Assembly (NCBI GenBank): GCA_937995825.1
Contig: CALKJO010000024.1
Location: 1 to 33,695, forward strand
Origin: an uncultured Anaerolineae bacterium
GTDB lineage: Bacteria > Chloroflexota > Anaerolineae > Aggregatilineales > Phototrophicaceae
Length of the DNA stretch: 33,695 bases
Direction: 5' to 3'
In this document: in pieces, positions 15,361 through 22,753 of the stretch
Numbering within the stretch: the stretch's first letter is position 1
How the letters are laid out: each line of letters opens with the position of its first letter
Made by a program: the position numbers and the translations under genes
Notes under the pieces: model-generated
Databases searched by the model: none
What the model was told of the DNA's origin: nothing
The model's input: only the letters and a program-made list of their open reading frames with translations

Positions 15361-16995
15361 CTATGACACCGTGCTGAGGGCAGCGCGCGCCGCTTCAAAG
15401 CGCGGATTATGCGACAGCGCACGGCGGAATGACGCGGCGGCTTCACTGGTGCGACCCTGCGCGGCGAAAACGCGCCCCTGCCAGTAGTGGGTTTCTTCGA
15501 CATACTGCGCGCCGTTGGTCAGGTTGGTGTTGACAAGCGCCAGCACGTCCTGATAGCGCCCGACTTCATAATAGGCTTTGAACGATCCGAATTGATACCA
15601 GGTGATGCGGAAGGGCAGCCCCGCGAGCGTGGCGCGGTCGTAGGCGGCGGCGGCTTCCTCATAACGTCCGAGTTCGACCAGCGACGACCCCATGTTGAAC
15701 CAGGCAAAGGCATCCGTCGGGTTGGCGCGCGCTTCCCCCTGCGCCACCCGCAGGGCATGTTCAGCGGCGCTGGTCACATCGGTGAGGTGACCCAGTATCT
15801 GCGCGACCAGTGCTTCACGCTGCGGCTCATAGATGGCGATGAAAGCGCGGTTGAAGTTCTGCCAGACGCGGTCGAAGCGGTCGTAAGGTTCGGGAATGCC
15901 CGCGCCGTTCTCGCCCGAACCGAGATAGCTGTCATAGACGTAGAACATGCGGGCGGTGTCATCATAGCCGACGACCGTCTGATAATGCCCGATCCAGTCG
16001 TAGCCTTCAAACTGATAGCTGGTTTCGACGATGACGGGAATATTGGCGGCAATGAAGTCCTTGAGCAGTTCCATATCGCCGCCGATACGGGTAATCGCTT
16101 TGACCTGCGTCTGCGTATTCACAAAATTGACCATCTCGGCAGGCGTGACATTTTTGTCTTCGGTGTCGGGTTTCAACCACTGCTGCGCGAACGTCTGCGG
16201 CTGACGCCAGCCGTAGAAGCTGAGCGCCATTGTGATATTGGCGGGACCGCAGTTATTCCAAGTTTGCTGGACATGGGTAAAGCCATACATGCGTGCGGCA
16301 GGCGGTCGATCAATGGCGCGCGGAGTCGCTGCCAGAGTCGGCAGAGTCTCCATCGGCGGCGGCGCATCGGTGGGCGGGGTAGTTGGCGTAGGACTGGGTT
16401 GAGGGGTATCGGTCGGCAGGTCAGTCGGCGTTTCTGTTGCTACCGCCACAGCCGGAGGGCTGTCTATGCGAGTTTCAGCAGTGCTTTCTGAAGCGCTGCC
16501 GGCGGGTTCATCGTTCGGAGTCGCGGTGACCGTCAGCAGCGGCAGGTTGAGCAGGCTTTCCGCTGAGATCGGGCTGGTGGCGGCGGCGGTCGGGATGATG
16601 CCGCCTTCAGGCGTCGGCGGCAGGAAGCCGCGCATGAACGGCAGCAGTGTCCCAAGCTCTTCCTGATAGCGCGGCGGCAGCATGGTTCGGTAGAGCGCAA
16701 CGCCGCCGACCGCTCCGGCTGTACCGAGGACAATATATGCGAACAGCAGCCACAAGAAAAACAGCCTCGGCAGTCCGCGCCGGAAAAGCAGCGCTCCTAA
16801 CAAGCTCAGAACGATGAAAATGCCCGCGCCGATCAGCGCCACGGGAACGATGGCGATCAGACGCCGTTCATTGGTGAGCCAGGTGATCAGCGCCGCGCCC
16901 ATCAGCAGGATGACATACAGGACGATGAAGGCGGCGATCAGAAGGATTCGGGGCGGGGGCGCGATACCTGGTTCAAACTCAGACGGTCGCTGCAT
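15361..16995 (-). CDS. Membrane-anchored C39-like cysteine peptidase with TPR domain
   Basis: A 544-residue protein. Three TM helices lie at about residues 17-40, 47-70 and 76-100. A Pro/Thr/Ser-rich linker follows (about 125-225, with TPQPSPTPTTPPT), then a C39_2-type papain-fold domain (about 235-390). Its likely catalytic residues are Cys249 in QTWNNCGPANITMALSFYG, His337 in GHYQTVVGYDD and Asp355 in VYDSYLG. Residues 415-544 are tetratricopeptide repeats (AWFNMGSSLVELGRYEEAAAAYD, ASFRRALSHNPRFEAARAAL). The peptidase and TPR should lie outside the membrane. No ABC transporter is nearby, so it is not an obvious bacteriocin maturation peptidase. It is the first gene of the murJ operon. Confidence 0.9.
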   Translation of the reverse strand: MQRPSEFEPGIAPPPRILLIAAFIVLYVILLMGAALITWLTNERRLIAIVPVALIGAGIFIVLSLLGALLFRRGLPRLFFLWLLFAYIVLGTAGAVGGVALYRTMLPPRYQEELGTLLPFMRGFLPPTPEGGIIPTAAATSPISAESLLNLPLLTVTATPNDEPAGSASESTAETRIDSPPAVAVATETPTDLPTDTPQPSPTPTTPPTDAPPPMETLPTLAATPRAIDRPPAARMYGFTHVQQTWNNCGPANITMALSFYGWRQPQTFAQQWLKPDTEDKNVTPAEMVNFVNTQTQVKAITRIGGDMELLKDFIAANIPVIVETSYQFEGYDWIGHYQTVVGYDDTARMFYVYDSYLGSGENGAGIPEPYDRFDRVWQNFNRAFIAIYEPQREALVAQILGHLTDVTSAAEHALRVAQGEARANPTDAFAWFNMGSSLVELGRYEEAAAAYDRATLAGLPFRITWYQFGSFKAYYEVGRYQDVLALVNTNLTNGAQYVEETHYWQGRVFAAQGRTSEAAASFRRALSHNPRFEAARAALSTVS

Positions 16996-17061
16996 TACAA
17001 GTAATTCCTGAATATGGTCACTCAGTGACGGCGTCCATATGGAAAGCGCCGACCGCGCTGC

Positions 17062-17070
17062 ATTATAGCA
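17062..17070 (-). promoter_or_regulatory. Extended -10 promoter for the C39-murJ operon
   Basis: On the minus strand TGCTATAAT is a perfect extended -10 element, 66 bases before the ATG at 16995. No good -35 is visible, which extended -10 promoters often tolerate. Confidence 0.6.
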
Positions 17071-17098
17071 TCATCTGGAACGAGATGCCGCGCCCTGT

Positions 17099-17104
17099 TA
17101 CAAT
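17099..17104 (+). promoter_or_regulatory. Possible -10 element for the PHP gene
   Basis: TACAAT lies 16 bases before the PHP ATG, with GGGAGG (17111-17116) as ribosome binding site right after it. This would give a very short leader. The -35 region is poor, so this is tentative. Confidence 0.3.
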
Positions 17105-17120
17105 GCCGTAGGGAGGTCGT

Positions 17121-17804
17121 ATGTCAGAACTCTGGAAAGTCGAGCTGCACAGCCATACACAGTGGTCGAAGGACTGCATCATGCAGTTTGAGACGATCCG
17201 CGCCGTCTGCCGTCGGCGCGGGATTAATCGGATCGCTATCACTGATCACAACACGGCGGAAGGCGCGCTGGCGATGCAGCGTCTTGCGCCCGATCTGGTG
17301 ATCGTGGGCGAGGAGATCATGACGACCGAGGGTGAAATCCTGGGGTACTTCATGAAAGAGACCGTACCGCCCGGATTGACTCCGGAGCAGACCATCCGGC
17401 GGCTGCGCGATCAGGGCGCGGTCATCAGCGTGTCGCATCCGTTCGATCGCCTGCGTCAAGGCGCATGGGAGGAGCCCAATCTGCGCCGGATTATCGATCA
17501 GGTCGATGCAATTGAGATTTTCAATGCGCGCTGCATCTACCGTGAAGACAATGCGCGCGCCCGCGCATTCGCCAGCGAGATCGGTATTCTAGGGACGGTC
17601 GGATCGGATGCACACTCGCGCGCGGAATATGGGCGGGCGCTCCAGATCATGGAACCGTTCAGCGATGCCCAAACGTTTCTGGAGGCCTTGCGCGCTGGGC
17701 AGTCCAGTCAGCGCTACAGCGGATGGCTGGTGCATTTCAACAGCAAAACCGCGAAATGGTCGAAGAAGCTGGGTATTCGCAGCCGACTATGGGATGGCGG
17801 CTGA
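17121..17804 (+). CDS. PHP-domain phosphoesterase
   Basis: A 227-residue PHP-family metallo-phosphoesterase. All metal-binding motifs are present: H10 and H12 in ELHSHTQWSKDC, D42 and H43 in ITDHN, E64/E65 in VGEEI, H106 in VSHPFD, and D163/H165 in GSDAH. Members hydrolyse small phosphorylated molecules such as nucleotides or 3',5'-bisphosphates, but the substrate cannot be read here. A good GGGAGG lies five bases before the ATG. The gene is divergent from the C39-murJ operon and its last 18 bases overlap the pbpA-like gene tail to tail. Confidence 0.93.
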   Translation: MSELWKVELHSHTQWSKDCIMQFETIRAVCRRRGINRIAITDHNTAEGALAMQRLAPDLVIVGEEIMTTEGEILGYFMKETVPPGLTPEQTIRRLRDQGAVISVSHPFDRLRQGAWEEPNLRRIIDQVDAIEIFNARCIYREDNARARAFASEIGILGTVGSDAHSRAEYGRALQIMEPFSDAQTFLEALRAGQSSQRYSGWLVHFNSKTAKWSKKLGIRSRLWDGG

Positions 17805-19235
17805 GGATTGCAGCGTCTCCCATGCCTGAGCGAGCGCAGTTCCCCCAATGTCGGCGGCAAGACCTAGATCGCGGCTGTCTTCGAGAACGATCACCACAAC
17901 AGCGGCGCGGCGTATATCCACCGTGACGAAGCCGACAAACCAAGCGAGCGTCTGCTCACCCGTATAGGCGAGACCGACGTGTCCGCCGATGTCGAGGAAA
18001 GACCGCGCCGCATTCCCCGCTGCGCCGAAGGCAGCCGCGCTGCGCATCAGGTCTTGCAGACCGCGCGCCGTGCTGATTGTAGCAATGGCAAGCGTCGGGC
18101 GGGCTGTGTCCGCCGTTATCCATGTTTGCGAGTCGGGATGGCGGATGGCGGCTAAGATCGTCGGCTGCGGCGCGTTACCGTCGTTGACGATGCCGGCGGC
18201 GATGGTCGCCATTTCCAGCGAGGTCAATCCCCAGGAACCCTGTCCGAGCGCTTCTGCAAGCAGATTGTCAGCGGTCACTATCATCTGTGGAGCAGGGGCG
18301 GCTCCCCCACCAGACACAGCGGCTGTGTCCGCGCCGATCAGACTGGGCAGCGCGCCGATTCGAAAGGTATCGAACAATCCTTGCACACCCGAAACGTCAA
18401 GCTGGATGACCAGATCGGCAAATGGCGACGGGCAGGCGAAGGCATACGCATCGCGGAGGGTCAATTCCAGGTCGGGCAGCGCAAATGCGCAGGACAGCGT
18501 GAGGTCGCCCAATTGGAAGGGCGCGGCGGCATTTTCGATTGGAGTATCAAGCGGCTGTCGAGTGAGCAGTGCGCCCGCCATCAGCATCGTTTGTGCGGCT
18601 GATCCCGGCTGATAGCGCGCCTGGAGCGCCCGATTGAAGAAAGGACGACCCGGATCGGCGCGCAAGTCATCCCAGTGCGCATCGAGCAGGTTGGGATCGA
18701 AATCGGGTTGACTGATCATCCCCAGCACTCCTCCGTCAGGCACGCTCATCACAATGGCTGCGCCATGCGCGCCTGCGAACGCATCGACCAGCGCGCGCTG
18801 AACGTCCAGTTCCAGAGTCAGGCGGATGTCCGATCCTCGTCGCGGTAGGTGCAGTACCTCTTCTTCAAGCCGACGCCGTAGATCGCCGGACGCTGCGCGT
18901 TCACTGCCTGAGAGGATCGCGTCAAAGGCGGCTTCAATCCCGCCTGTGCCGTGACGCTGGCTGTAATAGCCGATGACGCTGTAGGCTTCGGGATGCAGAT
19001 AGCGGCGCGTCATCACACCGTTATCACTGACGGACTCGGCAAGGATCGTTCCATCGCGATCCTGGATCGTCCCACGGCGGATGGCGGCTTCTGCCAGCAC
19101 ACGGCGCGGATTGTCAGCCCGTTGAAGGATCGTCTCTGCGCCGGTGATCGCCCAATAGGCGGCGGCGGCGGCGATGAGTGCGAAGCCGAACAGGAGTCCG
19201 ATCAGAAGCCGGTTGATCTCGCGTCCGAAGCGCAT
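17787..19235 (-). CDS. PbpA-like class B penicillin-binding protein with degenerate active site
   Basis: A 482-residue protein with one N-terminal TM helix (about 10-32). It resembles mycobacterial PbpA along its length: PRRVLAEAAIRRGTI, GYYSQRHGTGGIE, ISQPDFDPNLLDAHWDD, NRALQARYQPGS, LRDAYAF and AWFVGF all have counterparts. Each transpeptidase motif is altered. SxxK is S212-A-A-Q215, SxN is A267-C-P269, and KTG is Y424-T-G426. Ser212 remains, but the general-base lysine and the KTG lysine are gone, so D,D-transpeptidation is unlikely. A structural role, such as activating the SEDS partner, is inferred. The ATG at 19235 overlaps the preceding stop (TGATG); a TTG one codon earlier is the less likely alternative. 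Confidence 0.9.
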   Translation of the reverse strand: MRFGREINRLLIGLLFGFALIAAAAAYWAITGAETILQRADNPRRVLAEAAIRRGTIQDRDGTILAESVSDNGVMTRRYLHPEAYSVIGYYSQRHGTGGIEAAFDAILSGSERAASGDLRRRLEEEVLHLPRRGSDIRLTLELDVQRALVDAFAGAHGAAIVMSVPDGGVLGMISQPDFDPNLLDAHWDDLRADPGRPFFNRALQARYQPGSAAQTMLMAGALLTRQPLDTPIENAAAPFQLGDLTLSCAFALPDLELTLRDAYAFACPSPFADLVIQLDVSGVQGLFDTFRIGALPSLIGADTAAVSGGGAAPAPQMIVTADNLLAEALGQGSWGLTSLEMATIAAGIVNDGNAPQPTILAAIRHPDSQTWITADTARPTLAIATISTARGLQDLMRSAAAFGAAGNAARSFLDIGGHVGLAYTGEQTLAWFVGFVTVDIRRAAVVVIVLEDSRDLGLAADIGGTALAQAWETLQSSAAIP

Positions 19236-20545
19236 CAATCCTGCTCAGCCTCCGAGGACAGGCGCATGAGCAGTCCCACAGCGATGAAGCTGATCAGCAG
19301 CGAACTCCCGCCGTAGCTGAAAAATGGCAGGGTGACGCCGGTCAGCGGGACGAGCTTGAGGACTCCCCCCATGATCAGCAGCGCCTGAACGCCGAAAACG
19401 GTCGTCAGCCCGACTGCGAACAGAGTGTGAAATGGGCGCGAGCGCGGCGCAGTGCTTAAACGGGCGGCGACGCGGAGTCCGCGCGCGATCAGGATGGCAA
19501 AACAGCCGATCACGGTGATCACGCCGAGCAGCCCCCATTCTTCAGCCAGCGCGGCGAAGATGAAATCGGAGTGCGCGACAGGCACAAACGTCGGCGCGCC
19601 TTGAGCGATGCCCTGCCCGAAAATGCCGCCGGCGGCGAATGCCATCAGGCTTTGCACGATCTGGTAGGCGCGTCCATCTGCTTCCAGCCAGGGGTTGACC
19701 CAGATATCGATCCGCAGCCGGACGACGGCAAAAAGCTGATACGCGACGACGCCCGCCACCGCAACCAACAGCGCGCCGCCGATCAACAGCGGCGTGAAGC
19801 CGCTGGCGACATAGAGCAGGAGCAGAAACACCAGAAAAAACAGGATCGCAGTGCCGAGATCGCGCTGCCAGATCAGGACGATGATCGAAATGCCCCACAT
19901 TAGCAGGATCGGCCCCCCGATCCGCGGCGAGATCGTCCAGATGCGGCGCTTGCCTGTAGTATCGATGCCTTCGGCGCGCAGCGCGGGATACTGTTCGGCG
20001 AGGTAGCTGGCGAGAAAGGCGACCAGGATGATCTTCAGCGGCTCCGACGGCTGAAAAAAGACTGTTCCAAAACCGAGCCAGAGTTCGGGCGCGCCCGCCT
20101 GACCGGACGGATTCGTCCCCAAAAGAATTGTGCCGACCAGTAGCGCTAGACCGGTCACAAGCAGCGTGTAGCGAAACGCGCGCAGCAGCGTCAAGATATT
20201 GGGCAGCGCCAGCACGACCAGTAATGCAAGTGTAGAGATGATCAACCACACCATCTGACGTTCCGCAAAATTGGGCGCAAGCCGCTGTATCCCGATCAAC
20301 CCCCAGCCGCTCATAAACAGGATCAGGGGAAACAGCATCGGGTCACGGTGGGGAAGCAGCCGCGCTGAGAGCGCGTTTCCAATTAAGGCGCACGTCGTCC
20401 AGACGCCGAAGAGCAGCCAGACTTTATCCTGCGCGGGATTTTGAAGCTGCAGGGCGATCAGGTTGACCGTGATGAAGCCGCCCGCCGCGATCAAAATGCC
20501 TCTGCAAAGCCAGTCAGCGCGACCGGAGTCGGACGTGATCATCAT
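19235..20545 (-). CDS. SEDS-family peptidoglycan glycosyltransferase (RodA/FtsW)
   Basis: A 436-residue polytopic SEDS protein that polymerises lipid II glycan strands with a class B PBP partner. Motifs are FQPSEPLKI (164-172), WQRDLGTA (about 226), RLRIDIWVNPWLEADGRAYQ (276-295), PVAHSDFIFAALAEEWGLLG (about 322-341) and PLTGVTLPFFSYGGSSLL (400-417). The catalytic loop aspartate of characterised enzymes appears as Glu288 in a simple alignment, with Asp290 close by, so an acidic residue is kept. RodA and FtsW cannot be separated on sequence alone; the PbpA-like neighbour favours RodA. Two consecutive ATGs (20545, 20542) are possible starts. It lies eight bases after mtnP. Confidence 0.94.
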   Translation of the reverse strand: MMITSDSGRADWLCRGILIAAGGFITVNLIALQLQNPAQDKVWLLFGVWTTCALIGNALSARLLPHRDPMLFPLILFMSGWGLIGIQRLAPNFAERQMVWLIISTLALLVVLALPNILTLLRAFRYTLLVTGLALLVGTILLGTNPSGQAGAPELWLGFGTVFFQPSEPLKIILVAFLASYLAEQYPALRAEGIDTTGKRRIWTISPRIGGPILLMWGISIIVLIWQRDLGTAILFFLVFLLLLYVASGFTPLLIGGALLVAVAGVVAYQLFAVVRLRIDIWVNPWLEADGRAYQIVQSLMAFAAGGIFGQGIAQGAPTFVPVAHSDFIFAALAEEWGLLGVITVIGCFAILIARGLRVAARLSTAPRSRPFHTLFAVGLTTVFGVQALLIMGGVLKLVPLTGVTLPFFSYGGSSLLISFIAVGLLMRLSSEAEQD

Positions 20546-20553
20546 GGAGCGCG

Positions 20554-21426
20554 TTAACCCAGCAGCCGACCCGCAATCGGGCGGAGTCGTTCACGCGCCT
20601 CCGTCGATACGCGGGCAGGATCGGTCATGATAGCGTTTTCGAGCGCGTGGTGACATGCCCAGTCCGCCGACTCGTCGAGCTGTTCGATGGCTGCTGCCAG
20701 CGCGCGCTGCGCGAGGGTCAGATTCTGGTGCATCGTGTGAATCACCATCTCCACTGTCACCGGTGCTTCGCTTTGATGCCAGACATCGTAATCTGTGATA
20801 TGGGACATAGTGGTGTAGGCGATCTCAGCTTCGCGGGCAAGGAATGCTTCCGGCGATGTCGTCATGCCGATAATGCTGCATCCCCACTGGCGGAAGATCA
20901 TGCTCTCACCGCGCGTGCTGAAACGTGGACCCTCGACGGTAACAAATACGCCGCCGCGATGGACAACTCCGCCCACAGATTCGACCGCATCGGCGATAAT
21001 CGCCCCCAGTTCTGGGCAAAAGGGATCGGCGACCGATACATGCGCAACGACTCCGGTATTATCGAAAAAAGAACGCCCGCGATCTGCTTTTGTCAGATCG
21101 ACCAGTTGATTGGGAATGACAATGTGACCTGGCGCGTAGTCCTCGCGCAGCGATCCACACGCATTCACCGCGATGATATGGCGAACGCCTAGCATCTTCA
21201 GCGCGCAGATATTGGCGCGATAGGGGACGGTGGACGGAGAGTGAACATGCCCGATGCCGTGACGCGGCAGAAATGCAACTCGTTTGCCGCGCAGCGTGCC
21301 GATAACCATGTCGGCGCTGGGCTGACCAAAGGGCGTATTTAAGTGATAGCTGGTAATGTCGCTCAGATCAGGCATGTTGTACAGCCCAGAACCGCCGATC
21401 ACGCCTATCGAAACTGTTTCTGTCAT
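20554..21426 (-). CDS. mtnP: S-methyl-5'-thioadenosine phosphorylase (MTAP/PNP family)
   Basis: A 290-residue nucleoside phosphorylase that splits 5'-methylthioadenosine to adenine and methylthioribose-1-phosphate in methionine salvage. Landmarks are IGVIGGSGLYNMPDL (residues 7-21), the phosphate-binding FLPRHGIGHVHSPSTVPYR, VNACGSLREDYAPGHIVIPNQ, VEGPRFSTRGES and GMTTSPEAFLAREAEIAY, then ITDYDVWH. It lies between fhaB (3-base gap) and the SEDS gene (8-base gap), an odd place for a salvage enzyme. Closely related phosphorylases acting on other 6-oxo or 6-aminopurine nucleosides cannot be excluded. Confidence 0.92.
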   Translation of the reverse strand: MTETVSIGVIGGSGLYNMPDLSDITSYHLNTPFGQPSADMVIGTLRGKRVAFLPRHGIGHVHSPSTVPYRANICALKMLGVRHIIAVNACGSLREDYAPGHIVIPNQLVDLTKADRGRSFFDNTGVVAHVSVADPFCPELGAIIADAVESVGGVVHRGGVFVTVEGPRFSTRGESMIFRQWGCSIIGMTTSPEAFLAREAEIAYTTMSHITDYDVWHQSEAPVTVEMVIHTMHQNLTLAQRALAAAIEQLDESADWACHHALENAIMTDPARVSTEARERLRPIAGRLLG

Positions 21427-21429
21427 GAT

Positions 21430-21873
21430 TTAAGCCTCCAATTCGAGTCGAAAGCGGAGCTGTCCGATACCGATAATGTCGCCGGTGGTGACAATCACGG
21501 GTTGATTGATCAGCACGCCGTTGATCGTCGTCCCATTGCGGCTGCTGCGATCCTCCAGCCACCACTGACCCCCGCGCAGCGCAACGACGCAGTGTTCACT
21601 GCTAGCGAAGTCGTCGTCCAAGACGATAGAGTTGGTTGGCGCGCGCCCGAAGCTGGTGATCGGCATGAGCGGAAAGGCGCGGCGGCTGATTGCGGGGTTG
21701 TCATCGTCGGTGTCGAGTTCGACCAGCCTGCCATAGACGCGGCGCGTCAGCTCGATCTGGCGTACCGCACTGCGATAATCGCGCCAGATCGCCGCAAACA
21801 GCAGGATAAGGATAATGAGGAGGAGTCCACCGGAGACAACGCGGAGCGCGAACAAGGTCAGCTCAAGCGTCAT
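21430..21873 (-). CDS. fhaB: FHA-domain membrane protein, FhaB (FipA)-like
   Basis: A 147-residue protein with an N-terminal TM helix (about 8-28, LFALRVVSGGLLLIILILLF) and a cytoplasmic FHA phosphothreonine-binding domain. FHA residues are G76-R77 in ITSFGRAPTNSIVLDDD, S92-x-H94 in SSEHCVV and N113-G114 in SSRNGTTING. The start at 21873 places the TM helix at the N-terminus, as in mycobacterial FhaB, and lies four bases after the fhaA stop; the longer frame to 22014 only runs over fhaA. FHA proteins in the actinobacterial cluster read Ser/Thr kinase signals at the division and elongation machinery; that role is inferred here by order and architecture. Confidence 0.9.
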   Translation of the reverse strand: MTLELTLFALRVVSGGLLLIILILLFAAIWRDYRSAVRQIELTRRVYGRLVELDTDDDNPAISRRAFPLMPITSFGRAPTNSIVLDDDFASSEHCVVALRGGQWWLEDRSSRNGTTINGVLINQPVIVTTGDIIGIGQLRFRLELEA

Positions 21874-21877
21874 GATG

Positions 21878-22654
21878 TCATTCCGAAAACGGAACGGTTC
21901 CGCCGGTTTCGTGATCGGGAATGTCGTCTTCCAAATAAACAAGTTGGGTTTTTCCGAGGCGAATGACATCACCAGCGGACAAGACATGTTCACGGACGGC
22001 GGTGTTGTTGACAAACGTCCCGCTCTGGCTGCTCATGTCAAACACCCAGTAGACTCCCGCGCGGCGTCGAAACTGTGCATGATGGCGCGAGACACGCGGA
22101 TCATCGATGACGATCTGATTATCGCGGCTGCGACCGATGTTGATAATGTCGTCGGTCAGATAGAACGTACTCTCGCCATTGATGACCAACTGCGGATTCT
22201 GCGCTGTGCGCGTTAGCAGCTCCCTGCTGGCAAAACCGTCAACCGGGTCGAGCTTTGCCGTGCGCCCATTCAGAAGCGATTGATGCTCAGCCTTGACTTT
22301 GACATCCGTCGTTGAAACCGACTCGTCGGGGAGCAGGTGAACGACAGGCACAGTTCGAAGTCGATAACCCGCTTCCGACGCGAGCGCGACGACATGGCGG
22401 CTGAGAACGTATTCGAGGTCGGGTGCGCGCGCAAGCAGTTCTTTCTGCACGTCAGGATGCAGGCAGATGCGGTAGCGGTCGGGCGCATACAGGTGTGGAT
22501 CGCCGTTGACACCGATCTGAACGCTCCCGGCGATCGCTCTTGAGAGATGCAAAACGATGTCCTGAGCGCGAATCGACTGATTGAAAAAGTGCGCAAAAAC
22601 GCTTTCGATTAGGCGTTCTAGCCGCGCTTCAAGGCGCGCAAGATGATTGTCCAT
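21878..22654 (-). CDS. fhaA: FhaA-like protein (FhaA N-terminal domain plus FHA)
   Basis: A 258-residue soluble protein. Residues 1-110 match the FhaA N-terminal (DUF3662) domain: LEARLERLIESVFAHFFNQS, then PHLYAPDRYRICLHPD. The C-terminal FHA domain (about 160-245) has G174-R175 in NIGRSRDNQIVIDDP, S189-R-H-H192 in RVSRHHAQF and S211-G-T in SSQSGTFVNN. The start at 22654 is set by family alignment and by a TATAAT box directly upstream, which excludes the longer frame to 22738. It is the first gene of the fhaA-fhaB-mtnP-SEDS-PBP cluster. Confidence 0.92.
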   Translation of the reverse strand: MDNHLARLEARLERLIESVFAHFFNQSIRAQDIVLHLSRAIAGSVQIGVNGDPHLYAPDRYRICLHPDVQKELLARAPDLEYVLSRHVVALASEAGYRLRTVPVVHLLPDESVSTTDVKVKAEHQSLLNGRTAKLDPVDGFASRELLTRTAQNPQLVINGESTFYLTDDIINIGRSRDNQIVIDDPRVSRHHAQFRRRAGVYWVFDMSSQSGTFVNNTAVREHVLSAGDVIRLGKTQLVYLEDDIPDHETGGTVPFSE

Positions 22655-22660
22655 GGGGGC

Positions 22661-22689
22661 ATTATAGCGAAGCCGCTCTAAAAGTCCAA
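22661..22689 (-). promoter_or_regulatory. Promoter of the fhaA cluster, predicted leaderless
   Basis: On the minus strand TATAAT (22661-22666, perfect -10) is followed by only six bases (GCCCCC) before the fhaA ATG. TTGGAC (22684-22689) lies 17 bases upstream as a fair -35. The usual start point, about seven bases after the -10, coincides with the A of the ATG, and there is no Shine-Dalgarno. Confidence 0.7.
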
Positions 22690-22712
22690 TCGTCACCGAG
22701 CGCGTTGAGGCG

Positions 22713-22743
22713 AAAAAAAGGGACATGGTCATCTTCATGTCCC
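22713..22743 (-). terminator. Intrinsic terminator of the rpsF-ssb-rpsR-ppiC operon
   Basis: On the minus strand GGGACATG and CATGTCCC form a perfect 8-bp stem with an 8-base loop, followed directly by seven T residues. It lies 10 bases past the ppiC-like stop codon and just upstream of the fhaA promoter. Confidence 0.93.
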
Positions 22744-22753
22744 CGTCAACTGT

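Noticed and set aside
15487..16491. 334-codon open frame on the plus strand
   Set aside because: It is antisense to the C39/TPR gene, whose motifs are clear.
17787..19235. Frameshift or sequencing error as cause of the lost PBP motifs
   Set aside because: The flanking family words stay in one frame on both sides of each altered motif, so the changes are substitutions, not shifts.
22655..22738. N-terminal extension of FhaA
   Set aside because: It would run through the previous operon's terminator and the TATAAT box; the family start is at 22654.
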